From the NCBI GenBank assembly GCA_021732365.1, contig JAKFVD010000025.1, forward strand, positions 61,827-125,826: a stretch of DNA of 64,000 nt, written 5' to 3'. The stretch comes from Methylotenera sp. (GTDB taxonomy: Bacteria; Pseudomonadota; Gammaproteobacteria; Burkholderiales; Methylophilaceae). Below, one piece after another: positions 25,052 to 34,458 of this stretch (the stretch's first letter is position 1; every line of letters starts with the position of its first letter). Below the pieces are notes generated by a model. That model saw only the letters and a list, made by a program, of their open reading frames with translations. It was not told where the DNA came from and made no database searches. The translations under genes and the position numbers were made by a program.

Positions 25052-25069
25052 TAGCAATCTGCATGCCAA
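25052..25069 (-). promoter_or_regulatory. Sigma-54 (RpoN) promoter
   Basis: Minus-strand TTGGCATGCAGATTGCTA matches the consensus YTGGCACG-N4-TTGCW with one mismatch (T for C in the -24 box), and the GG/GC spacing is correct. It lies 60 bases upstream of the TorF-like ATG, so transcription should start near 25042. It suggests NtrC-dependent nitrogen control of torF-glnK-amtB. I see only a weak NtrC half-site (TGCAC, minus strand, near 25130-25134). Confidence 0.8.
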
Positions 25070-25175
25070 TTAAATAGATATAAAAATCAATAACTTAGAT
25101 TTTTTATATAATTAATTCAGATACAAAAGTGCATTAAAAATCTGTTAAACTGATAAAAAAATAAAGGAAATTGCT

Positions 25176-25418
25176 ATGATTGGCTCTTCAAAATTAGAGG
25201 ATTTATCTAATAAAATCAAAGAGATAGTTACTTCTTCCCCGTTAGCCGATGTGGATAAAAACGTTCATGCACTAATTAAGGGCGCGCTCACCAAAATGGA
25301 GCTTGTGATGCGCGAAGAATTTGATGTGCAAGCAGAGGTTTTGCGCCATGCGCGTGAGCAACTAGTCAATCTTGAGACTAAGCTTGAAGCCTTAGAAGAA
25401 AAGCTTAAACAAAAATGA
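25176..25418 (+). CDS. ubiK: Ubiquinone biosynthesis accessory factor UbiK
   Basis: 80 residues of the BMFP/YqiC family: an N-terminal amphipathic helix (LEDLSNKIKEIV), a central REEFDVQAEVL and a C-terminal coiled coil (about 48-78). UbiK assembles as a trimer with UbiJ at the membrane for aerobic ubiquinone synthesis. AAGGAAA lies 5 bases before the ATG. It overlaps comM by four bases (ATGA), a frequent arrangement. Confidence 0.92.
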   Translation: MIGSSKLEDLSNKIKEIVTSSPLADVDKNVHALIKGALTKMELVMREEFDVQAEVLRHAREQLVNLETKLEALEEKLKQK

Positions 25419-26932
25419 GTTTGGCAGTGCTGTATAGCCGCGCATTAAGCGGTATGGACGCACCAGAGGTGGTGGTGGAGGTGCATCTAGCCAATGGCTT
25501 GCCCAGCTTTACGATTGTTGGCTTGCCCGAAGCGGAAGTAAAAGAAAGCAAGGATCGCGTGCGTGCAGCGATTCAAACCGCACAATTTGAGTTTCCCGCC
25601 AGACGTATCACCGTTAATTTAGCGCCAGCCGATTTACCTAAAGAGAGCGGCCGCTATGATTTACCCATTGCTTTGGGTATTTTGGCTGCCAGCGGACAGA
25701 TTCCAAAGGAGTCATTGGATCGCTACGAAATAGCGGGTGAATTGGCGCTAACGGGTGAGCTTAGGCCGATTCGCGGTGCGCTGGCGATGACTTATCATAT
25801 GGTACATAAAACCGCGCATAACAAACGTGCGTTTATATTGCCTCAAAATAGTGCGTTAGAAGCCAGTTTGGTGAAAGATGCACTGATTTATCCTGCCAAT
25901 TCACTATTAGAAGTGTGCGCGCATTTAAGCGGACATACGCCGCTACAGCAATATGTGGCTGAAACAACAATACCCAGTAGTCATTACGCCGATTTTAATG
26001 AGGTAAAAGGTCAATCGCAAGCCAAGCGCGCTTTGGAAATTGCCGCTGCTGGTGGACACAGCGTGTTAATGAGCGGGCCACCAGGCACAGGTAAAAGCAT
26101 GTTAGCCAGCCGTTTTGCAGGCATTTTACCCAGCATGACAGAGCAGGAGGCGCTGGAAAGTGCAGCGATTCAATCACTTAACGGTGCGTATAAGCTAGAA
26201 AACTGGAAGCGTAGACCGTATCGCTCACCGCACCATACCGCGTCAGGCGTGGCTCTGGTTGGTGGTGGCGGCATTCCAAGGCCAGGTGAAATCTCATTGG
26301 CGCATCATGGCGTTTTGTTTTTAGATGAACTACCAGAATTTGACCGAAAAGTATTAGAAGTATTGCGTGAGCCATTAGAAAGTGGCCATATCACCATCTC
26401 ACGCGCCGCGCGGCAAGCCGATTTCCCTGCATCGTTTCAATTATTGGCTGCCATGAATCCTTGCCCGTGTGGTTATTTGGGCCATTTCAATAATAAATGC
26501 CGTTGCACACCAGACAATATCGCACGCTACCGCGCCAAAATTTCTGGTCCACTTTTAGATAGAATTGATCTGTTAATTACTGTTCCTGCACTCAAAGAAG
26601 ATGAGTTAACAGCAAGCAAGCAATCAGAAAGTAGCGACTTAATACGCGCGCGAGTTGAAAAAGCACGCCAAATACAGCTTAATCGCCAAGGCAAAGCCAA
26701 TTTTTCTTTAGGTAGCTTAGAAATTGATGCGCATTGTCAGCCTGATGAGACAGGCTTAATTTTACTAAAAACCGCTATTTCAAAACTGAATTTATCAGCC
26801 CGCGCCTATCATCGCATTTTAAAAGTGGCGCGTACTATTGCTGATTTATCTAGTCTTGATATGGCAGACGATGCGGCAATTAAGCCAGCGCATATTGCAG
26901 AAGCAGTTCAATACAGGCGCAATGAAGCTTAG
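25415..26932 (+). CDS. comM: YifB/ComM Mg-chelatase-like AAA+ ATPase
   Basis: 505 residues. It has an N-terminal Lon-protease-like substrate domain (residues 1-170), a Walker A GPPGTGKS around 221, Walker B LFLDELPEF, and a C-terminal helical domain. The cysteine cluster NPCPCGYLGHFNNKCRC binds zinc in this family. ComM is a hexameric helicase that promotes branch migration during natural transformation. Nearby type IV pilus genes (41.7 kb onward) would fit competence, but that is only inference. Confidence 0.94.
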   Translation: MSLAVLYSRALSGMDAPEVVVEVHLANGLPSFTIVGLPEAEVKESKDRVRAAIQTAQFEFPARRITVNLAPADLPKESGRYDLPIALGILAASGQIPKESLDRYEIAGELALTGELRPIRGALAMTYHMVHKTAHNKRAFILPQNSALEASLVKDALIYPANSLLEVCAHLSGHTPLQQYVAETTIPSSHYADFNEVKGQSQAKRALEIAAAGGHSVLMSGPPGTGKSMLASRFAGILPSMTEQEALESAAIQSLNGAYKLENWKRRPYRSPHHTASGVALVGGGGIPRPGEISLAHHGVLFLDELPEFDRKVLEVLREPLESGHITISRAARQADFPASFQLLAAMNPCPCGYLGHFNNKCRCTPDNIARYRAKISGPLLDRIDLLITVPALKEDELTASKQSESSDLIRARVEKARQIQLNRQGKANFSLGSLEIDAHCQPDETGLILLKTAISKLNLSARAYHRILKVARTIADLSSLDMADDAAIKPAHIAEAVQYRRNEA

Positions 26933-27057
26933 CTAGATTTTTGAAAGTTATTAACGCTTTTTTAGATCATTTTTTATAGCTCAGCTAGTTGAAACCCATG
27001 TAATATCAATTTGTTTTACACTACTCAAATTAATAAAAAATTACTGAGGAAAACTGA

Positions 27058-27954
27058 ATGGACATCGATCAAAATAAACAAAAACTGATTAACCTTGCGG
27101 TAATCGTTGTCCCTATCATGATTTTAGTGGTGTTATTTTGGCCTATTCGCAGCGTGCCAACTGGTCATAGAGGCGTAGTCACTGTTGGTGGCGCAATTAA
27201 AGGCATTGAGAGCGAAGGTTTTATGTTCTTATTGCCATGGCAAAAACTGAATATTTTTAATATTCGATCAGAAGAAGCCTCAGTAGAAAATGCAGATGGC
27301 AGCACTAGCGATACGCAGCCCGTACGCGTTAGTTTAACCGTGCGCTACAGCATTAAAACGGACAAAGTGGCGGAAGTGTTTGAAAAATACAGTCATGATG
27401 GCAACTTACAGTCGTATGTGCAGACAGCGACTCAAGAGGTTTTTAAAGCTACTACAGCAAAATATACCGCTCCTGATTTGATTGAAAAGCGCTCCACTGT
27501 TTCAGCCGATATATTAGATGCGTTGCGTAAAAAGTTAGATATTTATGGGGCGCAAGTGATTAACGTTGATATGCGAAATTTTTCGTTCTCTGCGGATTAC
27601 ATGGCGGCAATTAGCGCCAAGGTAACGCAAGAACAATTAAGGCTGGGTGCAGAAAACAAGTTAAAAACAGTTGAGTCAGAGCAAAAACAAAAAGTTGCAA
27701 TTGCAGAGGCAGAGGCTTCTGCACTTAAAGCACAAGCAGATGGTGAGGCTTATCAAATCTTAAAATTAGCGACTGCTCAAGCGGATGCGCTGCGCATACA
27801 AAATAGTGCCTTGGCACAAAATAAAGATGTGCTTGAGTTACGCCGTATTGAGGTTGAAAAAGTGAAAGCTGAAAAGTGGAATGGCGCGCTACCAACATCA
27901 GTCTACGCAGGCACGCCAGTACCGTTTTTTAATGTAGGGAATGATCAAAAATAG
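27058..27954 (+). CDS. Prohibitin-like SPFH-domain membrane protein
   Basis: 298 residues: one N-terminal membrane helix (about 12-29), an SPFH/prohibitin domain (30-210) and an Ala/Glu/Lys-rich helix (200-265) that probably forms a coiled coil. RSVPTGHRGVVTVGG and VINVDMRNFSFS match bacterial prohibitin homologues, which form large rings and often influence membrane-protein turnover. A GAGG ribosome-binding site precedes the ATG. No FtsH/HflC-type partner is adjacent; it is a single-gene unit before metH. Confidence 0.85.
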   Translation: MDIDQNKQKLINLAVIVVPIMILVVLFWPIRSVPTGHRGVVTVGGAIKGIESEGFMFLLPWQKLNIFNIRSEEASVENADGSTSDTQPVRVSLTVRYSIKTDKVAEVFEKYSHDGNLQSYVQTATQEVFKATTAKYTAPDLIEKRSTVSADILDALRKKLDIYGAQVINVDMRNFSFSADYMAAISAKVTQEQLRLGAENKLKTVESEQKQKVAIAEAEASALKAQADGEAYQILKLATAQADALRIQNSALAQNKDVLELRRIEVEKVKAEKWNGALPTSVYAGTPVPFFNVGNDQK

Positions 27955-28014
27955 ACACTTTTTGTGTCGTTGACTCAAAAGCAAAATTTTCAAAACTACT
28001 TTTGATTAAGGCCT

Positions 28015-28044
28015 TGCTGTAGTGGAAATGAAACGGCTACAGCA
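28015..28044. promoter_or_regulatory. Inverted repeat upstream of metH
   Basis: TGCTGTAG (28015-28022) and CTACAGCA (28037-28044) form a perfect 8-bp inverted repeat with a 14-base spacer, about 45 bases before the metH ATG. There is no T tract. An operator or leader hairpin is possible. I see no cobalamin, SAM or SAH riboswitch consensus in the 135-base gap. Confidence 0.35.
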
Positions 28045-28089
28045 TGATAAAATAGCCATTATTAACAAACTATTCAAAGCCTTAACTTA

Positions 28090-31000
28090 ATGCAATCTGT
28101 AATCGAAAATAAACTCCGCGAACTCCTCGCCCAGCGCATCCTTATTTTAGATGGCGCGATGGGTACCATGATTCAGCAATATAAATTGTCTGAGGCAGAT
28201 TATCGCGGGGAACGATTTAAAGACTTTGCCGCGCCAGCGGGTGAGCGCGAGTTATTTGTCAAAGGTAATAATGAGCTACTAAGCTTAACGCAACCGCACG
28301 TCATTCAAGAAATTCACGAGCAATATTTAGCCGCTGGCGCCGATGTCATTGAAACCAACACTTTCGGCGCAACTTCTGTCGCGCAAGACGATTATCACAT
28401 GGCGCATTTGGTGCATGAGATGAACGTCGAATCTGCCAAACTGGCTAAAGCTGCCTGCTTAAAATATAGCACGCCTGATAAGCCGCGCTTTGTGGCGGGC
28501 GCACTTGGCCCAACGCCTAAAACCGCTAGTATCTCGCCAGATGTTAACGACCCAGCCGCGCGCAACGTAAGTTTTGATCAGTTAGTGAACGCTTACTTAG
28601 AGCAGATTCGTGGCTTGGTGCAAGGCGGCGCGGATATTTTAATGGTGGAAACCATTTTCGATACGCTCAATTGCAAAGCGGCTTTATTTGCCATTGATAC
28701 GTTCTTCGATGAAGTCAGTTACACCATGCCGTTGATGATTTCTGGCACGGTGACTGATGCATCTGGCCGTATTTTGTCAGGTCAAACAGTAACGGCTTTT
28801 TGGCATTCTATCCGTCACGCAAAACCGCTAACGGTTGGACTTAACTGTGCGTTAGGCGCAACTTTAATGCGGCCGTATGTGGAAGAACTTTCAAAAATCG
28901 CTGACACGTTCGTGTGTATTTACCCGAATGCTGGCTTGCCGAACCCGATGAGTGATACAGGCTTTGATGAAACGCCTGATGTCACCTCAAGCTTATTGAA
29001 AGAATTCGCTAACAGCGGATTCTTAAATATGGCAGGCGGCTGTTGCGGGACGACGCCAGCACACATAAACGCGATTTTTAACGAAATAAAAGCGTTAAGT
29101 CCACGCCTTGTGCCAAGCTTTGAGCCTGTCACCAAACTGTCTGGTTTAGAGCCCTTTATCATTGATGAAAATTCGCTGTATGTGAATGTGGGTGAGCGAA
29201 CCAACGTAACGGGTTCAAAAGCATTTGCGCGCATGATTATTAATGAGCAGTACGATGAAGCGCTAAGTGTGGCGCGCCAGCAAGTGGAAAACGGTGCGCA
29301 AGTCATTGATATCAATATGGATGAAGGCATGCTGGACGCCGTGAAAGCCATGACGCACTTTTTAAATCTGGTCGCTAGTGAACCCGACATTGCGCGCGTG
29401 CCGATTATGATTGACTCATCTAAGTGGAGCGTAATTGAAGCGGGCTTGAAATGCGTGCAAGGCAAAGCCATCGTCAATTCCATCTCCATGAAAGAAGGCG
29501 AGACAGAATTTTTACGCCAAGCTAAATTGTGCCGTCGCTATGGCGCGGCGGTGATTGTGATGGCATTCGATGAAAAAGGCCAAGCTGATACTTACGCGCG
29601 CAAAATCGAAATCTGTAAACGTGCTTATGATTTATTAGTCAGCACTGGCTTCCCGCCAGAAGACATTATTTTTGACCCAAATATTTTCGCGATTGCCACA
29701 GGCATTGAAGAGCACAATAATTACGCGGTGGATTTTATTGAAGCCACGCGTTGGATTAAACAAAATCTGCCGCATGCCAAAATTTCTGGCGGCGTATCCA
29801 ATGTAAGTTTCAGTTTTCGCGGCAACGATCCTGCGCGTGAGGCGATTCATACGGTATTTTTGTACCACGCCATTCAAGCTGGTATGACCATGGGCATTGT
29901 GAATGCAGGCATGATGGGCGTTTACGATGACTTAGCGCCAGAGCTTAAAAAATCTGTAGAGGACGTGGTACTTAACCGTATTATTGACCCAAATAATTTG
30001 CTGGCACCTACTGAGCGCTTGATTGAAATCGCGGGTACGCTAGTGGCAGGCGGCAAAAAAGAAGCCGCAACATTGGAATGGCGTGGCACACCTGAAAACC
30101 CAACGCCTGTTGAAAAGCGTTTAAGTCATGCCATGGTGCATGGTATTACCGACTTTATTGTGATAGACACCGAAGAAGCGCGTGCAGCGGTTGAAGCAAG
30201 CGGCGGTCGTCCGATTCACGTGATTGAAGGCCCGTTGATGGACGGCATGAATGTGGTGGGCGATTTATTTGGGCAAGGCAAAATGTTCTTGCCGCAAGTC
30301 GTTAAGTCTGCGCGTGTGATGAAAACCGCGGTTGCACATTTGATTCCGTATATCGAAGCTGAAAAAGCCGCCGATGAAGCCAGAACCGGCGTTGTATCTA
30401 AACCCAAAGGCAAAATGGTCATTGCCACAGTAAAAGGCGATGTGCATGATATCGGCAAAAATATCGTCAGCGTTGTGTTGCAATGTAACAATTTTGAAGT
30501 GGTAAATATGGGCGTGATGGTGCCGGCGGCAGAGATTCTAGCCATGGCCAAAGCAGAAAATGCCGATATTATCGGGTTAAGTGGACTGATTACGCCATCG
30601 TTAGAAGAGATGACTTACATTGCTAAAGAGATGCAGCGTGATCCGTATTTTAGCGAAGCAAAAACGCCTTTATTGATTGGAGGTGCTACTACTTCGCGTG
30701 CACATACCGCAGTCAAAATCGCGCCTTTTTACGATGGCCCAATTGTGTATGTGCCAGATGCTTCGCGTTCCGTCACCGTGATGCAAAACTTGCTCACGCC
30801 TGAAACGCGCGGCGCATATTTGGCCGAGATTCAGGCCGATTATGAAAAAGCGCGCACGCAACACGCTAATAAAAAAGGCGTGCCACTATTAACCATCGCA
30901 GATGCCAGAAAAAACAAATTGCAGCTTTCGTTTACAGGTGAATTTGCGCCAGTCAAACCAAAATTCATTGGCCGTCGAGTATTCAAGAATATCGATTTAA

Positions 31001-31866
31001 GCTTAATCGCCCAATATATCGATTGGGGACCGTTTTTTCAAACGTGGGATCTCGCAGGTTTTTATCCTGCGATTTTGACTGATGAAGTCGTTGGCGAAGC
31101 CGCGACCAAAGTCTTTGCTGAAGGTAAAGCGATGCTGAAAAAAATCATCGATGGCCGCTGGTTAACAGCCAATGGTGTGATTGCTTTGCAGCCTGCCAAC
31201 ACCGTGAATGATGACGATATTGAAATCTACACCGATGAAACGCGCAGCCAAATCGCCTTCACCTATTACGGAATGCGCCAGCAAAGCGTTAAGCCCGTGA
31301 TTGATGGCGTGCCACGCCCGAATCAATGTTTAAGCGATTTTATCGCGTCCAAAGGCACAGACGATTACATTGGGCTTTTCGCTGTCACAGGCGGATTGGG
31401 TACTGAGAAAATCGAAAAGCGCTTTGCGGATGCCAATGATGACTTTAGCGGCATTATGTTTAAAGCCTTGGCCGACCGCTTCGCTGAAGCCTTTGCTGAA
31501 TATATGCACGAACGTGTGCGTACCGATTTTTGGGGTTACGCATCAGATGAAAAACTAGATGTGAGCGCATTAATCAAGGAACAATATCAAGGAATCCGCC
31601 CAGCGCCTGGCTACCCAGCTTGCCCAGATCACACGGTAAAACCGGATATGTTTAACCTGCTGCAAGCAGAAGAAATAGGTATGCAACTCACAGAATCGTT
31701 CGCCATGTTACCCGCAGCAGCTGTTTCAGGTTTCTACTTTGCCCATAAGCACGCTAAATATTTTAGTGTAGATAAAATCGGCATGGATCAGCTAGAAGAT
31801 ATGGCAAAACGCAGAGGTTTGCCGAAAGATTATTTAGAGCGCTGGTTAAGTCCGAATTTGGGTTAG
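28090..31866 (+). CDS. metH: Cobalamin-dependent methionine synthase
   Basis: 1258 residues, full length. It transfers the methyl group of 5-methyl-THF to homocysteine through methylcobalamin. Domains in order: homocysteine/Zn domain (15-330, zinc Cys in [11 protein letters not shown]), pterin-binding domain (about 360-620, [11 protein letters not shown]), cap and B12-binding domains (about 660-900, cobalt-ligating His786 in DVHDIGKN, then GLSGLITPS), and the SAM-dependent reactivation domain (about 930-1258, [12 protein letters not shown]). No ribosome-binding site is obvious before the ATG. It implies access to cobalamin. Confidence 0.98.
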   Translation: MQSVIENKLRELLAQRILILDGAMGTMIQQYKLSEADYRGERFKDFAAPAGERELFVKGNNELLSLTQPHVIQEIHEQYLAAGADVIETNTFGATSVAQDDYHMAHLVHEMNVESAKLAKAACLKYSTPDKPRFVAGALGPTPKTASISPDVNDPAARNVSFDQLVNAYLEQIRGLVQGGADILMVETIFDTLNCKAALFAIDTFFDEVSYTMPLMISGTVTDASGRILSGQTVTAFWHSIRHAKPLTVGLNCALGATLMRPYVEELSKIADTFVCIYPNAGLPNPMSDTGFDETPDVTSSLLKEFANSGFLNMAGGCCGTTPAHINAIFNEIKALSPRLVPSFEPVTKLSGLEPFIIDENSLYVNVGERTNVTGSKAFARMIINEQYDEALSVARQQVENGAQVIDINMDEGMLDAVKAMTHFLNLVASEPDIARVPIMIDSSKWSVIEAGLKCVQGKAIVNSISMKEGETEFLRQAKLCRRYGAAVIVMAFDEKGQADTYARKIEICKRAYDLLVSTGFPPEDIIFDPNIFAIATGIEEHNNYAVDFIEATRWIKQNLPHAKISGGVSNVSFSFRGNDPAREAIHTVFLYHAIQAGMTMGIVNAGMMGVYDDLAPELKKSVEDVVLNRIIDPNNLLAPTERLIEIAGTLVAGGKKEAATLEWRGTPENPTPVEKRLSHAMVHGITDFIVIDTEEARAAVEASGGRPIHVIEGPLMDGMNVVGDLFGQGKMFLPQVVKSARVMKTAVAHLIPYIEAEKAADEARTGVVSKPKGKMVIATVKGDVHDIGKNIVSVVLQCNNFEVVNMGVMVPAAEILAMAKAENADIIGLSGLITPSLEEMTYIAKEMQRDPYFSEAKTPLLIGGATTSRAHTAVKIAPFYDGPIVYVPDASRSVTVMQNLLTPETRGAYLAEIQADYEKARTQHANKKGVPLLTIADARKNKLQLSFTGEFAPVKPKFIGRRVFKNIDLSLIAQYIDWGPFFQTWDLAGFYPAILTDEVVGEAATKVFAEGKAMLKKIIDGRWLTANGVIALQPANTVNDDDIEIYTDETRSQIAFTYYGMRQQSVKPVIDGVPRPNQCLSDFIASKGTDDYIGLFAVTGGLGTEKIEKRFADANDDFSGIMFKALADRFAEAFAEYMHERVRTDFWGYASDEKLDVSALIKEQYQGIRPAPGYPACPDHTVKPDMFNLLQAEEIGMQLTESFAMLPAAAVSGFYFAHKHAKYFSVDKIGMDQLEDMAKRRGLPKDYLERWLSPNLG

Positions 31867-31876
31867 ATTAGCTAAA

Positions 31877-31949
31877 TTTCTATACATATAATTTTTTATT
31901 TGTATAGAAAATCTTGTTTTTTATACATTAAAAACAAAATATGTATACA
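31877..31949. promoter_or_regulatory. Repeated TGTATA/TATACA elements upstream of the Fic gene
   Basis: A 10-bp perfect inverted repeat TTTCTATACA (31877-31886) / TGTATAGAAA (31901-31910) is followed by TATACA (31922-31927) and the palindrome TGTATACA (31942-31949), which ends 8 bases before the fic ATG. Several copies in about 70 bases look like an operator array, possibly overlapping the promoter. The first inverted repeat could also be a weak metH terminator hairpin. Confidence 0.45.
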
Positions 31950-31957
31950 ATACGCTA

Positions 31958-33052
31958 ATGAGCGAACTGACTAAGCAAGCAGAGTTTTTTGTGCGGAAAA
32001 TTGCCGAGCTAGACTTAGCAACTTTTGAGACGCTATCAATTATGAAAAAGTTGGCCAGCGCAAACCGGGCTCTAGCAGAGCTGAAAGGTATCGTTGCTAG
32101 CATTCCTAATCAAGGTGTTTTAATTGATACATTATCTATTCAAGAGGCTAAGGAAAGCTCAGAGATAGAAAGTATTGTTACAACGCATGATGAGTTATTT
32201 CAACAGGGCATATTTCCAGATAAGCAAAATCCAGCAGCAAAAGAAGTAAAAAGATACGTAGAGGCACTTCATAAAGGCCATAATCTTTTGTGTGAAACAG
32301 GATTAGTTACTTCCAATCATATCAAGGAAATTCAGGCAGTACTGGAAGGTAACGATGCAGGCTTTCGTACACAATCTGGCACAACTTTAAAAACCGATAC
32401 GGGAAATATTGTTTACACGCCACCTCAAGAACCGCAAGAAATTGAAGTATTGATGCAAGATTTAGAAAAGTTAATTAATGATCCATCTTTTATTTCAATA
32501 GATCCCTTAATAAAAATGGCGATTATTCATCATCAGTTTGAGACAATTCATCCTTTCTATGACGGAAATGGACGTACTGGAAGAATAATCAATGTACTTT
32601 ATTTGGTGCAACAGAATTTATTGAATATTCCAGTTCTATATCTAAGTTCTTATATTAATAAAAACAAACAAGAGTATTACCGACTATTACAGTCTGTCCG
32701 AGATGATGGAAATTGGGAGCCTTGGATACTTTATATGCTTGATGCAGTCGAAATTACGGCAAATATCACAGTAACTAAAATTTTAGCAATCCGAGACGCA
32801 ATGATGAATTATAAGCATCACATACGTGACAATTATAATTTCTACAGCCAAGATTTAATCAACCATTTATTTAAGTATCCATATACAAAAATATCTTTTT
32901 TAGAAGAGGACATCAATGTTTCAAGGATTACAGCCACAAAGTATTTGAAAAAGCTTTCTTCTGATGAAAAAAATATTCTTCAGTTAACAAAAAAAGGACG
33001 TGATATTTATTTTATAAATACTGCTCTGTATAAAATTTTGGTAAATAATTAA
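31958..33052 (+). CDS. Fic family protein with C-terminal winged-helix domain
   Basis: 364 residues. It has a Fic_N-like helical start (1-110), a Fic core with the complete catalytic motif HPFYDGNGRTGR (198-209, catalytic His198), and a C-terminal winged-helix-like segment (about 305-360, FLEEDINVSRITATKYLKKLS). Fic enzymes usually transfer AMP from ATP to a Ser/Thr/Tyr of a target protein. A class II inhibitory helix is visible as SSEIES (67-72), with Ser in place of the usual Gly/Asn at the last position. The gene is more AT-rich than its neighbours and lacks a ribosome-binding site. It overlaps mpl by one base (TAATG), so expression of the two is coupled. Probably acquired. Confidence 0.9.
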   Translation: MSELTKQAEFFVRKIAELDLATFETLSIMKKLASANRALAELKGIVASIPNQGVLIDTLSIQEAKESSEIESIVTTHDELFQQGIFPDKQNPAAKEVKRYVEALHKGHNLLCETGLVTSNHIKEIQAVLEGNDAGFRTQSGTTLKTDTGNIVYTPPQEPQEIEVLMQDLEKLINDPSFISIDPLIKMAIIHHQFETIHPFYDGNGRTGRIINVLYLVQQNLLNIPVLYLSSYINKNKQEYYRLLQSVRDDGNWEPWILYMLDAVEITANITVTKILAIRDAMMNYKHHIRDNYNFYSQDLINHLFKYPYTKISFLEEDINVSRITATKYLKKLSSDEKNILQLTKKGRDIYFINTALYKILVNN

Positions 33053-34455
33053 TGCACATTCACATCTTAGGTATTTGCGGCACGTTTATGGGCGGTATTG
33101 CTGTGCTGGCAAAGCAGGCTGGGCATCGTGTCACGGGTTGCGATGCGAATGTTTATCCGCCGATGAGCACGCAATTGCAAGCGCAAGGTATTGAACTGAT
33201 TGAAGGTTTTTCGCCTGAACAAATCAAATTGATGCCTGATATTTATGTGATTGGTAATGTTATTTCGCGCGGCAACCCTTTGATGGAAGCCATTTTGAAT
33301 ATGGGTTTTCCTTATATATCTGGCCCACAGTGGCTGGCAGAAAATGTGCTGCAAGGTAAATGGGTATTGGCGGTTGCGGGTACGCATGGTAAAACGACGA
33401 CAAGCTCAATGTTGGCTTGGATATTGGAATATGCAGGTTTAGCACCAGGCTTTTTAATTGGTGGTGTGCCACAAAATTTTGATGTTTCCGCTCGTTTGCC
33501 GCAGACACCTGCTTTAGCGAAAAGTAAGCAAGATGGTAAAAGCATCTCGCCTTTCTTTGTGATTGAGGCTGATGAATACGACACGGCGTTTTTTGATAAG
33601 CGTTCAAAATTTGTACATTACCGTCCACGCACCGCTGTATTGAACAATCTAGAGTTTGACCATGCGGATATCTTTGATGATCTGGCGGCGATTGAAAAAC
33701 AGTTTCACCATTTAGTGCGCACCGTACCGCAACAGGGCTTGGTGGTGGCGAATGGTAAAGAATCTAGCTTGAATCGTGTGATTGAAAAAGGCTGCTGGAG
33801 CACTGTGGAAAAATTCGGCACTGATGCGGATTGGCAAGCGAGCAATGCTAGCGGTGATGGTAGCTTTGATGTGATTTATCAAACCAAGCCACAAGGCCGT
33901 GTCAATTGGGATTTGTTGGGTGAGCACAACCGCATGAATGCATTAGCCAGTATCGCGGCGGCACGCCATGTGGGTGTGGCTACAGAGGTGAGTATTGCTG
34001 CATTGACTGAGTTTAAAAACGTTAAACGCCGTATGGAAATAAAGGGCGTGGTGAATAACGTGACCGTTTATGATGATTTTGCGCATCATCCGACCGCCAT
34101 TGATACAACAGTAGCAGGTTTGCGTGCAAAAGTAAGTGCTGCCAGGATTTTGGCTGTGTTGGAACCCAGAAGCAACACCATGAAGCTGGGCGTGATGAAA
34201 GACGCACTACCCGCAAGCTTAAAAGAGGCCGATTTAGTATTTTGTTATGGTGCTAATTTGGGCTGGGATGCAGCAGAAGCATTAAAACCGATTGCAAATA
34301 AATCCAAAACGTTTGATGATTTAGGCATGCTAGTAGAAGCGATTGCGAGTGTTGCCAAACCCAATGACCATATTTTGGTGATGAGCAATGGTGGTTTTGG
34401 TGGTGTGCATCAAAAAATACTGGATGCACTAAGTGTGTTTTTAGTGGAAAAATAA
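33052..34455 (+). CDS. mpl: UDP-N-acetylmuramate:L-Ala-gamma-D-Glu-meso-DAP ligase
   Basis: 467 residues of the Mur ligase family. It reattaches the recycled tripeptide to UDP-MurNAc (peptidoglycan recycling). It starts MHIHILGICGTFMGG (MurC/Mpl Rossmann motif), has the ATP loop AGTHGKTTTSSM (about 111-122), EADEYDTAFFDKRSKFVHY typical of Mpl rather than MurC, and YDDFAHHPTAI. The length matches Mpl. Its ATG overlaps the fic stop; translation may depend on fic or on an internal start, because no ribosome-binding site is clear. Confidence 0.95.
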   Translation: MHIHILGICGTFMGGIAVLAKQAGHRVTGCDANVYPPMSTQLQAQGIELIEGFSPEQIKLMPDIYVIGNVISRGNPLMEAILNMGFPYISGPQWLAENVLQGKWVLAVAGTHGKTTTSSMLAWILEYAGLAPGFLIGGVPQNFDVSARLPQTPALAKSKQDGKSISPFFVIEADEYDTAFFDKRSKFVHYRPRTAVLNNLEFDHADIFDDLAAIEKQFHHLVRTVPQQGLVVANGKESSLNRVIEKGCWSTVEKFGTDADWQASNASGDGSFDVIYQTKPQGRVNWDLLGEHNRMNALASIAAARHVGVATEVSIAALTEFKNVKRRMEIKGVVNNVTVYDDFAHHPTAIDTTVAGLRAKVSAARILAVLEPRSNTMKLGVMKDALPASLKEADLVFCYGANLGWDAAEALKPIANKSKTFDDLGMLVEAIASVAKPNDHILVMSNGGFGGVHQKILDALSVFLVEK

Positions 34456-34458
34456 AGT

